A DNA stretch of 64,000 nt from Clonostachys chloroleuca (lineage: Eukaryota > Ascomycota > Sordariomycetes > Hypocreales > Bionectriaceae): the NCBI GenBank assembly GCA_037952775.1, contig JBANAY010000003.1:30814001-30878000 (forward strand), in the 5' to 3' direction. Below the pieces are notes generated by a model. The model saw nothing but the letters and a program-made list of their open reading frames with translations. It was not told the origin of the DNA and made no database searches. Position numbers and translations under genes: made by a program. This document shows, piece by piece, positions 42,666 through 54,946 of this stretch. How positions within the stretch are numbered: position 1 is the first letter of the stretch; each line of letters starts with the position of its first letter.

Positions 42666-43502
42666 ATTTATAGCAGCTTCTTGGAGGTCAATGGTCGTAG
42701 CTTTTTGATAGATAGAGAACCTAAACAATAATACGACTGTAAGTACCAACCAGACTGACGTCCCAAAGGTGGCGTGACATACGGTAGCATTTCTTCCTAG
42801 GATTTATATTTTTTTTTCCTAAGCAACCAAGGGCTTGATGCTGAGTTTTCTAGTTCGGTTGTCGGCATCATCCTCAGCGCGAGAGTACCAGATTAAGAGC
42901 CGATTTCTTGTTAAATCCGGTATTTTGCATGATAGAGCACCCAAAAAGTGCTTTCAGGAATAGTGCACTTGTAGAATGCAGCATTTACAACTGGGTACTA
43001 TGAAAGGGCGGTACGCCTGCCGTGATTTGACGCAGTTGGATTCCGGAGTTAAGATGTTTATATCCAGGGGACGCGAGATGTGAGAGACATACCGGGTATC
43101 ATATGCGCGAGGTGCGAGAATTTTATTTCTCTGAAGGTACGTCGGTTTCACTCCGTTCCCTGTTTCTGAATAATTCGATAGGCTGTGATGCCGCAAGAGC
43201 TATGGTCGAGTCATTACCTTGTAGCTGGAATAGCACCTTTTCCCCGGCAGGCGTATATACATATTATGTCTATCCCAGACATTTGAAATAACAAAGGAGA
43301 TAAGGTTTTGTTTTCAGCTGGTCTTAGAGGCATTGGCATCGGACCATGCCCACGATTGAGTCCTGGTGGTCTAAACTCTGAGGCGGTAAGTCGCCAAAGC
43401 TACATCTGATTGTGCTGTAGCAAACATCGCATGCATAGGGCACGTGTATCGATATTGGTTTGATTGTCTCGAAAAAGCTCGAAGCGTAAAATATGATAAT
43501 CT
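42666..43502. other. Intergenic, 0.8 kb
   Basis: Promoter side of the dehydrogenase and 3' side of the arrestin-like gene. No gene seen. Confidence 0.5.
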
Positions 43503-44708
43503 TTAAAATCTCCCAATGTTGCTTGGTGGCAGGATCCGAAGGGTCTGCTCACCCGAAGCTGTGACTGCTTTGCCCCCAACCATGCATCTCAATTCATATT
43601 CAAGCCTGTGTGAATGGCGAAAATTCCACGCGACGTAATCAGGCTCGATTTCAAACACGGTCACCTCGTAGGGCTTCTTCTTCGGAATCTGCAAGTTCAC
43701 ATGCGTACCAATGTCGACGGGCTGCTCCCTCTCCCCAGTGCACTGGATTGCTAGCGAAGGATTGAGTGGAAGGTGAAGACTTAATGGAATGCTATTAACC
43801 CATCCACCGAGTTGGTTGCGCTCGCACTTGACCTGGGTCACGGAGTGCAACATAACATTCAATCCAACTATCAGGATCTTCTGCGGGACGTTGCGAATAA
43901 TGCCATCCGTCTTGTCCCATAGCGGCGCAGCTGATACCAAGAAGGGGATCGGGACCTCTGGCTGCAGTTGGATGACGCTGGGAACCTGAATATCAAATTG
44001 AAAGGAGAGCCTGCAATCAACCTTTGGGGCGAAGGTCTTTTTCAGCCTTTCGGAGAATGAAGGCCGGTGATTCTCCATCCCGGGTATGAGTCGTTCCGAG
44101 TTAACTTGGAGCAGATGGTGCTGCCTTTGAAGAAGATGATCTATAAGTATCGGCTGCTCCAGGCTAGATAAAATCTTGATCGGGAGGATGGCCTCGTGTG
44201 CTGCGAATGCCTTGCCTTGGACCGGTAAGTCGGCTTGAAGAAAGTACTCAACGTATGCTTCATGGCCACCACTCTCTGTAACCCCAGTAAAGCTGGCAGG
44301 CAGATTATTGCCATCCCCTACGTCCTGGTTGAACGGTATGAACGAGGTTTTCCTCCCCTGTGTTTCTTCATCGATAGTCGTAGGGATCGTGAGTGCGAAA
44401 TTCCATTCATAGACCGGGCTCCCACCCTTGGTGCTTTGGATAGCATGTGAAAGCCTTTGCCTATGCCGCTGGCTATCAAGTAGTATCAGACTACTTCGCA
44501 AGGGTATGGAGCCATCCCCTCCGCAGTCAATCCAGTGCTTGACCTTTGTCCGTCCGTGGAGGGAGATGTATACGTAGGGATCTGCGCAGGACAGTGACGA
44601 TGTCCTGTATACACATCCAATGATCACATCTCCTAGATAGTACGCTGACCGGTTCCCTTCCAATTTGATTCCGAGCGATGGTTTCGACTTGTAAACTGCG
44701 CGTGGCAT
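43503..44708 (-). CDS. Arrestin-like protein
   Basis: A single exon of 401 residues with an arrestin N-domain (SLGIKLEGNRSAYYLGDVII, VYISLHGRTKVKHW) and a C-domain (DCRLSFQFDIQVPSVIQLQP, VPIPFLVSAAPLWD, then LGGWVNSIPLSLHLPLNPSL). Fungal arrestin-related proteins bring the ubiquitin ligase Rsp5/HulA to membrane transporters or pH receptors. No PPxY or LPxY motif is visible, so this one may be a small non-ligase-binding member of the type often found in clusters of fungal arrestin-like genes. The start ATG at 44708 gives a compact N-terminus. Confidence 0.8.
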   Translation of the reverse strand: MPRAVYKSKPSLGIKLEGNRSAYYLGDVIIGCVYRTSSLSCADPYVYISLHGRTKVKHWIDCGGDGSIPLRSSLILLDSQRHRQRLSHAIQSTKGGSPVYEWNFALTIPTTIDEETQGRKTSFIPFNQDVGDGNNLPASFTGVTESGGHEAYVEYFLQADLPVQGKAFAAHEAILPIKILSSLEQPILIDHLLQRQHHLLQVNSERLIPGMENHRPSFSERLKKTFAPKVDCRLSFQFDIQVPSVIQLQPEVPIPFLVSAAPLWDKTDGIIRNVPQKILIVGLNVMLHSVTQVKCERNQLGGWVNSIPLSLHLPLNPSLAIQCTGEREQPVDIGTHVNLQIPKKKPYEVTVFEIEPDYVAWNFRHSHRLEYELRCMVGGKAVTASGEQTLRILPPSNIGRF

Positions 44709-45082
44709 CTGGAGCTGAACGAGGTGTTTAAGCCAAGAAAGTTGAAGGAAACAAATTACGATATAATATTCTAGTCAGAGGCTGTTGATGCACCACAGAT
44801 TTTATGGATGTCTCACGATACACAGCCTCCTAAAGACGGGCCCTGCCAAAAACGTGCGTCACGCCCAGCTTTTCATTCGCGCCCATTTGGATGGAGTTCT
44901 ATTTTTATCACGACGTAGAATGAGCAGTCTTTCCTCCCAGTTTGAACACTCCGGTCCGGCGCTATCATGATTGGAGACGAAAAACTGCCAATGAGATGTA
45001 TGAAAACTCTGTTCAACTCATTAAAATATGATGGGAATAATCAGCAAAGAAGCAGACCACAACACCCAGCTTCGTAGCCAAC
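44709..45082. other. Spacer
   Basis: 374 bases between the start of the arrestin-like gene and the 3' end of the hydrolase gene. Nothing recognised. Confidence 0.5.
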
Positions 45083-46132
45083 TCATGTCCTGTTCTTGAG
45101 AACCTCCAATATCTCCAGCGCAGTATCCCGGAACTCGAGCCCAAACTGAAGCTGATGCTTCCATCTCCGGGGAATGGCACTCTCGCCATCCCTTGCTCCC
45201 AGTAACCCGCCAGCCACAGCACCGTTCGTGTCCGTATCCTTGCCAATGCGGACGACATCCACCAGGATATCCTCCAGACTACGCTGATCCAGTACCGCAG
45301 CGATGGCAATAATCAAGGTCTCCAGCACGTAGCCCGAGGCGCCTCCCGGGAGCAGGTCCAGTGGCGGTCCTTGGGCAGCAGCCCTCGCAATATCAAACCG
45401 CTTGCCGACGCGGATGGCAGCCGTGACGGGCTCCGGCTTCCCATGCTTGCCCCGTCCTTCGAGCTGGATCGCGGCAGCCTCGGCCGCTCGCACGGCATAG
45501 GACGGCGAGGCCCCGGCAACAAGGGCTGCGGCACAGGCATTGTAGGCCGCGCAGGCGATGACGCAGTTGGTGTCGTCGTGGGTGACGGCGCTGATGGCCC
45601 GGCTCTCGGCCACCAGGCGGCTTAGGTCCGGCTGGAAGAGGGCAGTGGGCAGGCATCGCATCAGAGACCCATTGCCGGCAGATCCCTGGCCGGCGCCTGA
45701 GGGGGCGTCGGGGTTGCTGCGGAAGTTGGTGATGCCTCTCTCGGTGGCACCGCCGATATCCTTGGGGAGGTCGCCGTGCGTGCGGCCGGGCCAGTTGCCC
45801 TCGTACCAGTCGACAAAGTACTCGGCAGAGCGGCGGGCGAGGTCTGAGACGGAGACTGGGGTAGGCTTGCTGGGAGAAGAGCGTTTGAGGGCGGCGTCGC
45901 GGTAGGCGAGCAGGACGGCACGGGTCATATCCGTGTCGTCGGTGGCATGTCCGGCGGGCCACGAGAAGGGGCCGCCTCCGATGATGTCGCGCAGCCCGTG
46001 GGGATACCTCTCGGCGATTCTGGCATGCGGCTGGAACTCGAGAGTCGCGCCCAGAGAGTCGCCCGCGTGGAGGCCCAGCAGAGCCCCGACGGTGCGCGAC
46101 TGCTGCGGGGTGAGAGTCTCCTTGTCGGTCAT
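45083..46132 (-). CDS. ADP-ribosylglycohydrolase family protein (ARH/DraG-like)
   Basis: A single exon of 349 residues from the ATG at 46132 (MTDKETLTPQQS). Metal-binding and catalytic landmarks are intact: GALLGLHAGDSLGATLEF, GHATDDTDMTRAVLLAY (TDDTD), GSAGNGSLMRCLPTALF, AVTHDD and RIGKDTDTNGAVAGGLLGA (DTD). These dinuclear-magnesium enzymes remove ADP-ribose from proteins or hydrolyse related ADP-ribose esters. The G+C-rich codon use is unlike the flanking spacers but not odd for a conserved fungal gene. Upstream in-frame ATGs (46210, 46285) would add a low-quality, hydrophobic leader and were not used. Confidence 0.9.
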   Translation of the reverse strand: MTDKETLTPQQSRTVGALLGLHAGDSLGATLEFQPHARIAERYPHGLRDIIGGGPFSWPAGHATDDTDMTRAVLLAYRDAALKRSSPSKPTPVSVSDLARRSAEYFVDWYEGNWPGRTHGDLPKDIGGATERGITNFRSNPDAPSGAGQGSAGNGSLMRCLPTALFQPDLSRLVAESRAISAVTHDDTNCVIACAAYNACAAALVAGASPSYAVRAAEAAAIQLEGRGKHGKPEPVTAAIRVGKRFDIARAAAQGPPLDLLPGGASGYVLETLIIAIAAVLDQRSLEDILVDVVRIGKDTDTNGAVAGGLLGARDGESAIPRRWKHQLQFGLEFRDTALEILEVLKNRT

Positions 46133-49100
46133 GGTGGTTAGGAGATGAGGCGGCGGTGATTGCAGTGGACTGGAGATGACGATGAGGCAGAGACTAGATA
46201 ACTTCTTCATATATCTTGCTGTTCTCTCGTGCCTTGCGAGCTTGATATAGCTATCAGGAGATGTCAGCAATCTCAAGCCAGGCATGCAATTGAGTCATCA
46301 AGTGCGGCTGAGGCTGTGCCCAGCCAATGTTGGTTGAGGCAGCAGTCCACTGATCCAAGGGCCATTTAGGTGATCCATCAACATGTTGTGAGTTACATTA
46401 TGATGGATATACCAATTATGGCGATTCCTTATTATATGAATCAGAGTGTTTCATCTATCTTCAGACATTATTAATCCCAGACCCAGGTGATGGATTCGGC
46501 AAAATTTACTTCAACACAATCTTGACCCAAGGATTCGCTATGACAATAATAAAAAATGCCCCTTTCCCTAGTTCTAAAGCTGAATCTAGAGTAATAGGAC
46601 TCACTCAAGAGGCAAGGAGCATAAAATGGATGAATGAAGCAGTAGCAAAGATGAGGATCTTATCGTTAGGTACGGTATAGGGTAAGTATCAGTCGAGCCT
46701 GCAGATAATCGTATCACGGTGATGCGCATCAGGACAACAGGCAAGGTCAGAGACCTTTGTCATTGCTCTGCTCGAAGGAAGGCGGGTTTCTCTTTGTATA
46801 ATGGTATCCTAGATCATGACTTAAGATCTTAATCAGGACTTGGTTCACTCGCAGGAAAGAGTGGCTACTGCTCATCAACCCAATTATGTTACTACCAAGG
46901 ACGAATTGCCGACAGACAAATTTCAAGGAGCGACTTCCAAATATAGTACTAGACATAGCCTACCTAGCTTCGTAAGCTGTAACGTAAATTGGGTTTGAGA
47001 TACTGTACTCATCCCATCTGCTCGGTCTAGAGGAGATGAGCCAAGTCCATCGTCCAAATCTTGCTGAGAAGATCGCTAACCCCTGAAATCAGAGAGAACC
47101 CAAGAGCGTATATCAAAACACGCGCTTTTTGAGCTTCAAGGCGCCAGTCAAGATACGAGCAGCAGTGTCGAACCAAGTGTCTGATCTACAGAACTATCGA
47201 AGGTTCCGCGTCATATTGACCCACGGTGATCTCGAGCGCCGACTGATAAGATTTTTCCTGAACCAAAGTATTACTTGGATCTACAATTGTTTTTCTTATT
47301 TTTACATTAATCCCTTTCTGTCGATTTGCGGACGAAACATGTTAAGACACCAAACCGGTGGTAAGAGTCTGATAAGAGCGTGAGAGATGGGGATCAAGTG
47401 GCAAATAGGGACTTCTCGCAATGAAACACGCCCATGAAATTACTGACATCGCAAGTAAGTTGGGTCTCCAATGCGGGGTCCAAATGACGGGGTTCGCCAA
47501 ACCGCGGATGAAGCCGTGTGACAGGTTTCCTAATACGTGATGTGAGTATCCCCTTTAACGGGGAGTGTGACTCGCGTTCACCCTAGGAGGAGAACAATAG
47601 CACGACAACTGCCATAAAAATGGAAGCAGAGCGGGCGCCAGACTTGTCATTAACGAAAACCAGGAAATAACTTATACGTAGCCAAAATAGCGTCTTGGCC
47701 GAGCCAGGTCCGCGCCAATCGGCTGCCAGAGGTTGCCTCATTCGCGCCTCAAGGCCCCTTCCCAAAGCTATAGCTTGTTCCTATCTGTGCTGAGATCAAT
47801 AACGCAAAGTAAAAATGCTTCTTCCGCGGTGCAAAGATGGTAGTCTTCACGATTATGCAGGACGTCCAGACGCCACTCAGCCACGAGATGCGGGTAATGC
47901 CCACATGAAGAGCTCCGGCTTTACTGTCAGATCGGTATTCAGGGATGTAGGCAGACGGTCGAGAAAAGAAGGGACGACTAATTGGAGATTAGCGTCAATA
48001 TCAAAGGCAAGGTGATGGCAACGTCGGCTTATGGTTCGTCGAAGGATTCGATTGCCATTCACCTGGCTGCCACCTCTAGTCCCAACGGTGCTGACCGAGG
48101 GCCTCGAAGCCAGTCCGTAGCAGGCTACGCGATTGTGCTCGAGTCAGGAATGGCCTGACCGGAGTCTCACACACCGTGAGGTCGCTGGTTTGTGGCACTA
48201 TTTGGTCTACGCCTCCCTCAGCGGCACATCCCTGCTCATGCAGGTGCAAATAGACCTGGACCTGGGAAGAGGGGAAAACACGTGGACCGGCGAAACTAAA
48301 CACACAATTCTCCAGTCAGTCCCACAGTAGGCCCTCAAGCCGGCCATCTTGGTCGAAGCAGAAAACGGGCCCGGCCCGAGGCAGTCATTCACTCGCATAC
48401 ATAGTAGCTCGTGGCAGTTAAAGTGCGATCGTCTGGTGTCAATTTCGTTTACAACATCGAGGCCAAGAACGAGAGCCTCCTCCAGATTGTAGAATGTCCC
48501 GTTTGTCCGTCACGGTCAGAGGGTGGCTGGCGATAAACACCCTGGTGCTTTTATGTGGAGAGACAGTCTGAGCAGGATAGGTCTTTTTGTGTCCCTCATC
48601 TCCCAGCAAATGCTTACAGAGCAGTGTTTGCCCCCGGAAGAGGCTATGGAGATGCATTGAAAACGCCTGTTGATGCATAAGGGCCAGGATTGCCCTCTGC
48701 TCTCTTGCATAGCTATTGGCGCGGCATTTTTTGCTACCTGGGAGCCAAGCAAGCGTACCTTGGGGTGCATACTCGCCTGCAGATTCACCTACAGATTTGT
48801 CTCGGGTCCCTCGCGTGGGTTCCTGCTTCTAGGGTGAATGAGAGATGAGTGGTGGATCTTCAGGAAACACCACCATCCATGTCGATGATTTTCGATGTTG
48901 GCCCATATGGAGCCGCAGGGTCAAGGCCCCGATATCCTGGGTGTGCTCATTGTAGATCCTTCGCCAGAGTAAGCCGCTTAGCTCTTAGCGAGATGCGGTA
49001 CCGCATCTGCAATTCCACCTTGTGGCTACAGAGTCGGGGCTAAGAAGCTCCGCGCCCTGCTAAGTGCTCTCCAACGCCAGTACCTGGTAACCCGCTGGTC

Positions 49101-50877
49101 AATTCTGCAAATAATCCGTCGCCCAGGAGGCTAAAGCGTCGATTCTCGCCTCTGCTTGGCCCGTCCGTCTGGTCACTGCCCGACGCTAGCGACGAATCTT
49201 TTCGTCAGCCCAGTAGACTTCGGAGCATCTGGCCCAAGAGCCCGCTATAAAGATGATTTGCAAGATTATCACTACGTATTGGGCCGTGAATCGACCGGAG
49301 TCAACAGTCTTCCACGCGAACAAAAAACGTGCTGGCTCCGCACATGTGTCCCGCCCCCCTTTTCCTCAGCGTCTCACAAAATGCGACTCGTGCAGACTGC
49401 AGTAGCTGCAGAAGCCCATCAATGCAGCACACCGCCAACAGAGTCATGATCCTTGCCACTAGGCTGCCTCGACGACTAGACGCAAACGTGGTTACTGTTT
49501 GGCCCGCAGGCTTGTTGATCAGGGTGTAGCTTAGATGTGTCACTCTAGGCACTGTTAGCCCGCAAGCAAGCCTCAGATCTCGTTTCACGGACTAGCCCTT
49601 ATCATTTCTACTGCCTCGCCACCAAATCAATAATATGGCGGGTTTGTGCCAAGTACTCCATGCTGCAGAAAGGGATCTTTTTCTCCAGGCAAGCCCCAGA
49701 TCAAGCCGTCTCATTTCTCAAGCATGCCCGTTATGCACGACACCAGCAGTTGAAATTCTAGAAAAGGCTTCGTGTTGTAGTCCCTGTGGAGTGGATGCCA
49801 GCTGAAAAAGAGGACACCACTATCGTGCGTTGGGCCTGGTGTACCAGACTGGCGCATCTCCGAGTCTCGCTGCCAACCAGAGAAAGCCAGCCAACTCCCA
49901 CTAGGACAAGCCCCGGCTGGCAGGCAGCGCTAATCAACGGGCTACGCGTTGCTAGCCAGTGGTAACCACGCATCAGACTGAGCCAGGGGGCTCTGTTAGG
50001 GCAGGCCTAATGATTCGTGCTCCTAGCTGCCTTTTGTCCGGGCCGCCCGGGTCTAAGGCACAGAGACGCCGACCAGCTGAGGGGACGTATCCTGGTGTCC
50101 CATGTCGTTGTCCTGCAGACACGCATTGGAGAAGGCGGGGAGAAATCTCCTGAAATGGCGAGATTCAGGCAGTGCAACATTGCGGGGGATCAAGGTGCTG
50201 AGGAATCAAGGGGGGGATCTATCGACCGCCTCCAGCTTTGATCTGAACTGAAGTGGGCAATATTGAACCAAGTTAAGTCCTTTCGAATCCATCTTTTTGC
50301 CCCCCTCATCCCTTCCCCTGGTTGAAAGAAGTGGCATTGGTACCCTTTAGTTTAACCTCGACCCTGCCCACACCCAGGGTGGCCCATAAAACAAATCTCA
50401 TCAGAAAATCCGGGCTTCGAGCCTGCTCGTTGGGGTGCATTCGAGATCCACTCGGCTCATGGAGCCTTATCAAGTGCTTAGCTAGTTGAAGCCACACGCC
50501 TCCCTCTCTCCATAGGCCCTTGTCCCTTCACCGTTGGCCCTCTTGGCCATCTAGCCAGGCACGCGGCCCAGCAACAAGCAAGCAAGCAGGCAGGTTTTTG
50601 TCAGTCTAACCAGACCAAGGATGGAGAAATGGAGATGTACAAGATAATTTACATGTCCCGGATCTCTCGTGGCCGCCTGTGCGCTGGCAAACCATTGGCC
50701 TGTGTCCGCTTCCCTTTAAAGACCGGAGACCACCTCCCATCGTCCGATTCCCCCCCCCCCTCACATTGCTTTTTTCTTGTGCAGCTGTCATCTGATTTTT
50801 GTACATCTTGTATTATACTTAATTCACATCACCCAAGTCTTTCTTTACTTTCTTTTTTCTGCAGCAGCCTCGCAACG
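46133..50877. other. Long gene-poor region, 4.7 kb
   Basis: No coding region could be supported in this stretch on either strand. The right half (about 47.5-50.8 kb) is richer in G+C and has long pyrimidine tracts and poly-C near 50751. It may be a long leader or regulatory region of the 7-TM gene that starts at 50878, or may hold non-coding RNA. Confidence 0.4.
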
Positions 50878-52296
50878 ATGAGTTCCCGGGGTACCTTGAT
50901 CCCCGAGTGGTTCCACCTCCAGGAGGTGACCACCACCGATCTGGTGCTTGCCTCTCTCGCCTGGGGTTTCACTCTCGGTATGGGTTGGATCACGACATGG
51001 ACGGCTATCCAACAGACGCTGAGTGCCTACCGGCGCCTGGGGTGGACTATGGTGCACAACGCGTATATTTGGATGATTTGGGGTGAAATTACTGCCAGTC
51101 TTGGCTTCGGTATCTTGACATATCTCCATTTGTTTGGAATCATCAGGCCCAGGTAGGTCCCTCATCCTATCAATCGTAGATATCCATCGTGCTGATTCGA
51201 GTCATTCTAGCTTCGAATTTTACTTTTGTATCCGTAAGTACAGGATGGATGCCCTTTCACAGAGGCGACGGGTTGCTAATTTGATATCTCTCAACATCAG
51301 TCACCCTTTGGGTTATGCAGGTATGTTGTCATTCTTTTCTTTTTCCTCATCTTGCATGATATTGACACATGGGAATAGGTCCAATTCCTTCTGCAAATTA
51401 TCATCAATCGTTCAGCCATTCTTTTAACCGACCGAAAGTTCCTTTTCCGAATCAAGTACGGCACCGTCCTAGTCATCGGTCTCATCAACATCTCGGTGTA
51501 CTGTATCTGGATTCCCGCCCGTCTGCAAATCTCGCCCACGTGGGTTCACATCAACGAAATCTGGGATCGATGTGAGAAGGCCATTTATCTCCTTGTGGAC
51601 GGCGGCCTCAACTTGCTCTTCATCCGCATCGTCCGACAGAATCTTATCGAACTCGGTCTGCACAAGTATAATGGTCTCGTCCGGTTCAACATCTTCATCA
51701 TTGGCTTCTCTCTGGGCATGGACGTTCTTATCATTGCCATGATGAGTCTGCCCAACACCTTTGTGTATGTCTTGCTTCATGATCTCACAGTCTCCTCTGG
51801 CGTGGTCGATTCAGGGGAGAATGATAAACAAATCAAAATACTAACATTAACTCACAGGTACATGCAATTCCATCCTCTCGCCTACATCGTCAAGCTCAAC
51901 ATCGAAATGTCCATGGCCAGTCTTATCGCCAAGCTGGCTCGCAGCTCAGAGCCTGGCGGCACCTCCGACTACTCGCACACTCACTCCCGCTCACACGGCC
52001 CTCGCACCGGTGCCGATAAGAACGCGACCAGGAGAGAACCCGAGCCCGAGCCAGAATGGCCCAAGGTCACCACCACCATTGAGATGAACACGATGGACGC
52101 GCCTCTGGGCGATGATAAGTCGGCAAAGGGCCCCTTCAAGGATACCGACACCCTGATCAACCAGGGCGCGCCTTACTCGGTCCGGGTCGAGACTCGCAAG
52201 GTTCGCAACCAGACTACGACTGTCGTGCCTAGGGGCGGAGAGGGCTCTATCAGTAGTCGCGGTTCTAGTGAAAACCACAAGCCTCACCATCAATAG
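50878..52296 (+). CDS. Seven-transmembrane integral membrane protein of unknown function
   Basis: Five exons (50878-51152, 51211-51233, 51301-51320, 51379-51764, 51858-52296) encode 380 residues. Exons 2 and 3 are only 23 and 20 nt but are needed to complete helix 3 (SFEFYFCI-TLWVMQ-VQFLLQII). Seven hydrophobic segments are visible, starting DLVLASLAWGFTLGMGWITT and ending in VYMQFHPLAYIVKLN. The cytosolic tail is charged, with Arg/Glu/Pro stretches (REPEPEPEWPK). It belongs to a common ascomycete integral-membrane family that looks GPCR-like, but no ligand or G-protein motif can be claimed. The ATG at 50878 follows a pyrimidine-rich leader. Confidence 0.85.
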
Positions 52297-54946
52297 AGAG
52301 ATACATATACGTGACGACTATTAATCTTCATGAGACATATTATTATATAGCTACTTAATTAATGAATAGATATCAACTGAATTTACTTTTTTCATCATCA
52401 AAAGTTTCACGACTTCTATAATTTCTAAACGACTCGCAGTTGATAGCCATGTGACCGATTATGATTACATGGTTTGCTTTTTCTCCTGGATTCAGATAGA
52501 TCGGCGGAACCAGGTATTTCTGGGATCAAACTTTGGATTAGTCTCCTTGACGTTGGTGCACGGACAAGCAATAGTCAATGCATGATCGTCTCATCCTCGT
52601 GTAAATTCATGATGCAGCGTCAAGAGGACCAGTTGGGGTGATTAAGTCCAGTCAACTGAGTACCACTAGTCTTGATCTTGCGCACGAATCGAGATCTTTT
52701 TCCACCTCTTCAGATTGACTCTCAATTCCAGGAATTTTCATTGATGCGTAGCTATAGTCCCTAAGGCAAAGGATAGAAAGACCACCAGTGAGGTCCTTCC
52801 GACAGTCCTAAGTTCAAACTACATTATTTTTTGTCCTCCCCGGCACTACAGCGAACCTTTCGATTAGTTCTTCAAGTAGCTCTAATGGTTTAGTGCTCAC
52901 ATCCCATTGGATCAATACTGCTTCCTTCATTTTGGAGACAAACACCTGTGTACAAGATTATTCAGGCTTCGAGTTGCTTATTTTCTCGGAAAATTAAGGA
53001 AGGAAAACCGATTGGGGAGCTGGGAAGCCTATTCAAGACTGGGCTTCGAGCATTGTACAGACATGAGACGCTAGTACTGCGTTAAGGGGAATACGAACAG
53101 ATTGTCGGTTCTGTCCTGTTGAGTCGGTCTTTATTTAAAATGCACTACTAGATATTTCCTTACCAAAAGATATTTCCCTTTAGTCTTACGGCGACGGTCA
53201 AACAGATCGTGATGCATGCTGCAAAATGTTTCCGTGTCTCGGCAAGGGTCTCTTCATATTGTAGATGCTAGATATTATTGATTACTAGATCTCTCTCCCT
53301 TATTGCACCTACGCCAATTTTCCTGTCGATAGCAAGGCTTGACTGGGGCGGTTTAGAAACTCGCTCTCTGCCCTCCACCTTCCGCAGGTTACGGAGATGA
53401 ACTGTGCCTTTTAGGTTGACGATGATTGGGCTACGGATGTTCAAGAGCCGACGCCCAGGAAGTTCTTGGAGTAACTCGATGAAGCTTCACCAACGGGCAT
53501 CTTCATGAGAGCGCAGAGAGACTAGTGGCTCAGTCTCATTCTTGCCTAGACTCGCTACTGACTGATCGATCGAGGCAGTCAGTTCCCGAGTCGATTTTCC
53601 CTGATTACGCCGATCGACTGCGGGGCCGACATCCTCATCCAGGGCGTCCCGTTGTTGACCCAGAGGAATGGTCGCCTCATTGCCTCGAGAGACATCAAAC
53701 CTTTGTGGCTGGTCGAAAGTTACAGGTACAGGTACAGGGGCGAGCGGCGCGAGCGTGACGGGAAGAGGAGCCCTGACTACATTTATCCCTACGGCGATTC
53801 CTGCATCAGCGCTATCGTTCCGATATTCGTCCGAGAAGTCAATCGTGCATGTAACAAGGCATTTTGTAACCGATTCTCGCTTCGTCAATTATCCCGAGTG
53901 GCGTGACTATTCCTCTAGAGGATCCAGACGCCCCTCACCCATCTATCGCAAGGCGCGACAGTATGATGGTCAAGGTGTCGAAAACGGGCGGTCACCCGGC
54001 TTTTGTCTAAAATATCAGTTTGCACTGTGATGTGAAACAAAATGTCCGTGGTTCTACGGGAAACCGCTAGCTAACTCACACACGCTGCCCCAAGTCCTCA
54101 TGCCTCGCGATATCCCTCCTCTGACCTGGATTGGACACATTCTTCCTTGCCTCGCTACGCTGCAAGCTTCAGTACCTTTGCCCCATAGAAAATATAGGAT
54201 CCTCCAGGTTATTACCTTGCATTCATTTTCAATCAGTTCTCAGGTCGGTGCGTAGATTTCAGATGTACCTAAATCTATTTCTAAAGCTAGCCCATTCCTT
54301 GTGCTCGAAATATCCGACCGTGGTGACCGACATTGCCATCAATATTGACAACAAACCCAAAAATACTTCAATATCACGACCTGACACCAGATGGCCAGGC
54401 GAAGGCTACCTGGCCCCACGATATCTCAAGCCATAGTTCTCCGACTAAGATGTGGGAATTCGGCTGGAACCCAAGTCCACGGAGCCCGGCATGGCCCGTG
54501 AGACAAAGCATGCTGCAGTTTCTTGTCGCTCACGTGGTGACTAACAATTGTAAAAGCACATCATGAGTCAAGAATCCAATTAATGTTTGATCGTCTTGGT
54601 TCGAAAATGAGACAACTGACGTTCTATTCAATGCTAAATCATGATCTATTCCATTCCACCAGGTGGGTGGGCTTGAAGGCCCGGGCTGTGGGCATTCACG
54701 ATATCTGGCTTCGTGATGGACCTTAAGGGGGCTTCGACGATGTATCCGATATGTTGATCCCAAACCTTCGATAGGCCGGTCAAGTCTCCTGCCAACACAG
54801 TAAACGACACTATAACAACGAAGAAATATTGAAGATTGGTGAACAACTATCAAAACATTAAAATCGACCACTTGGACGTGACTGCTTCTCGGTGACTAAC
54901 CTGAGATAGCTTTCGGGCTAGAGCTTTTCCCTGTCACAGCACTGAG
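52297..54946. other. Intergenic, 2.6 kb
   Basis: Open stretches on both strands at 53487-54030 have no recognisable domain or splice structure and include a small TACAGG repeat near 53723. No gene is called. Confidence 0.4.

Noticed and set aside
48000..50400. Many short frames in the G+C-richer gene-poor stretch
   Set aside because: All are short, without motifs, and contradict one another on opposite strands.
53487..54030. Open frames on both strands with a TACAGG mini-repeat
   Set aside because: Openness on both strands reflects composition; no domain or splice structure was found.
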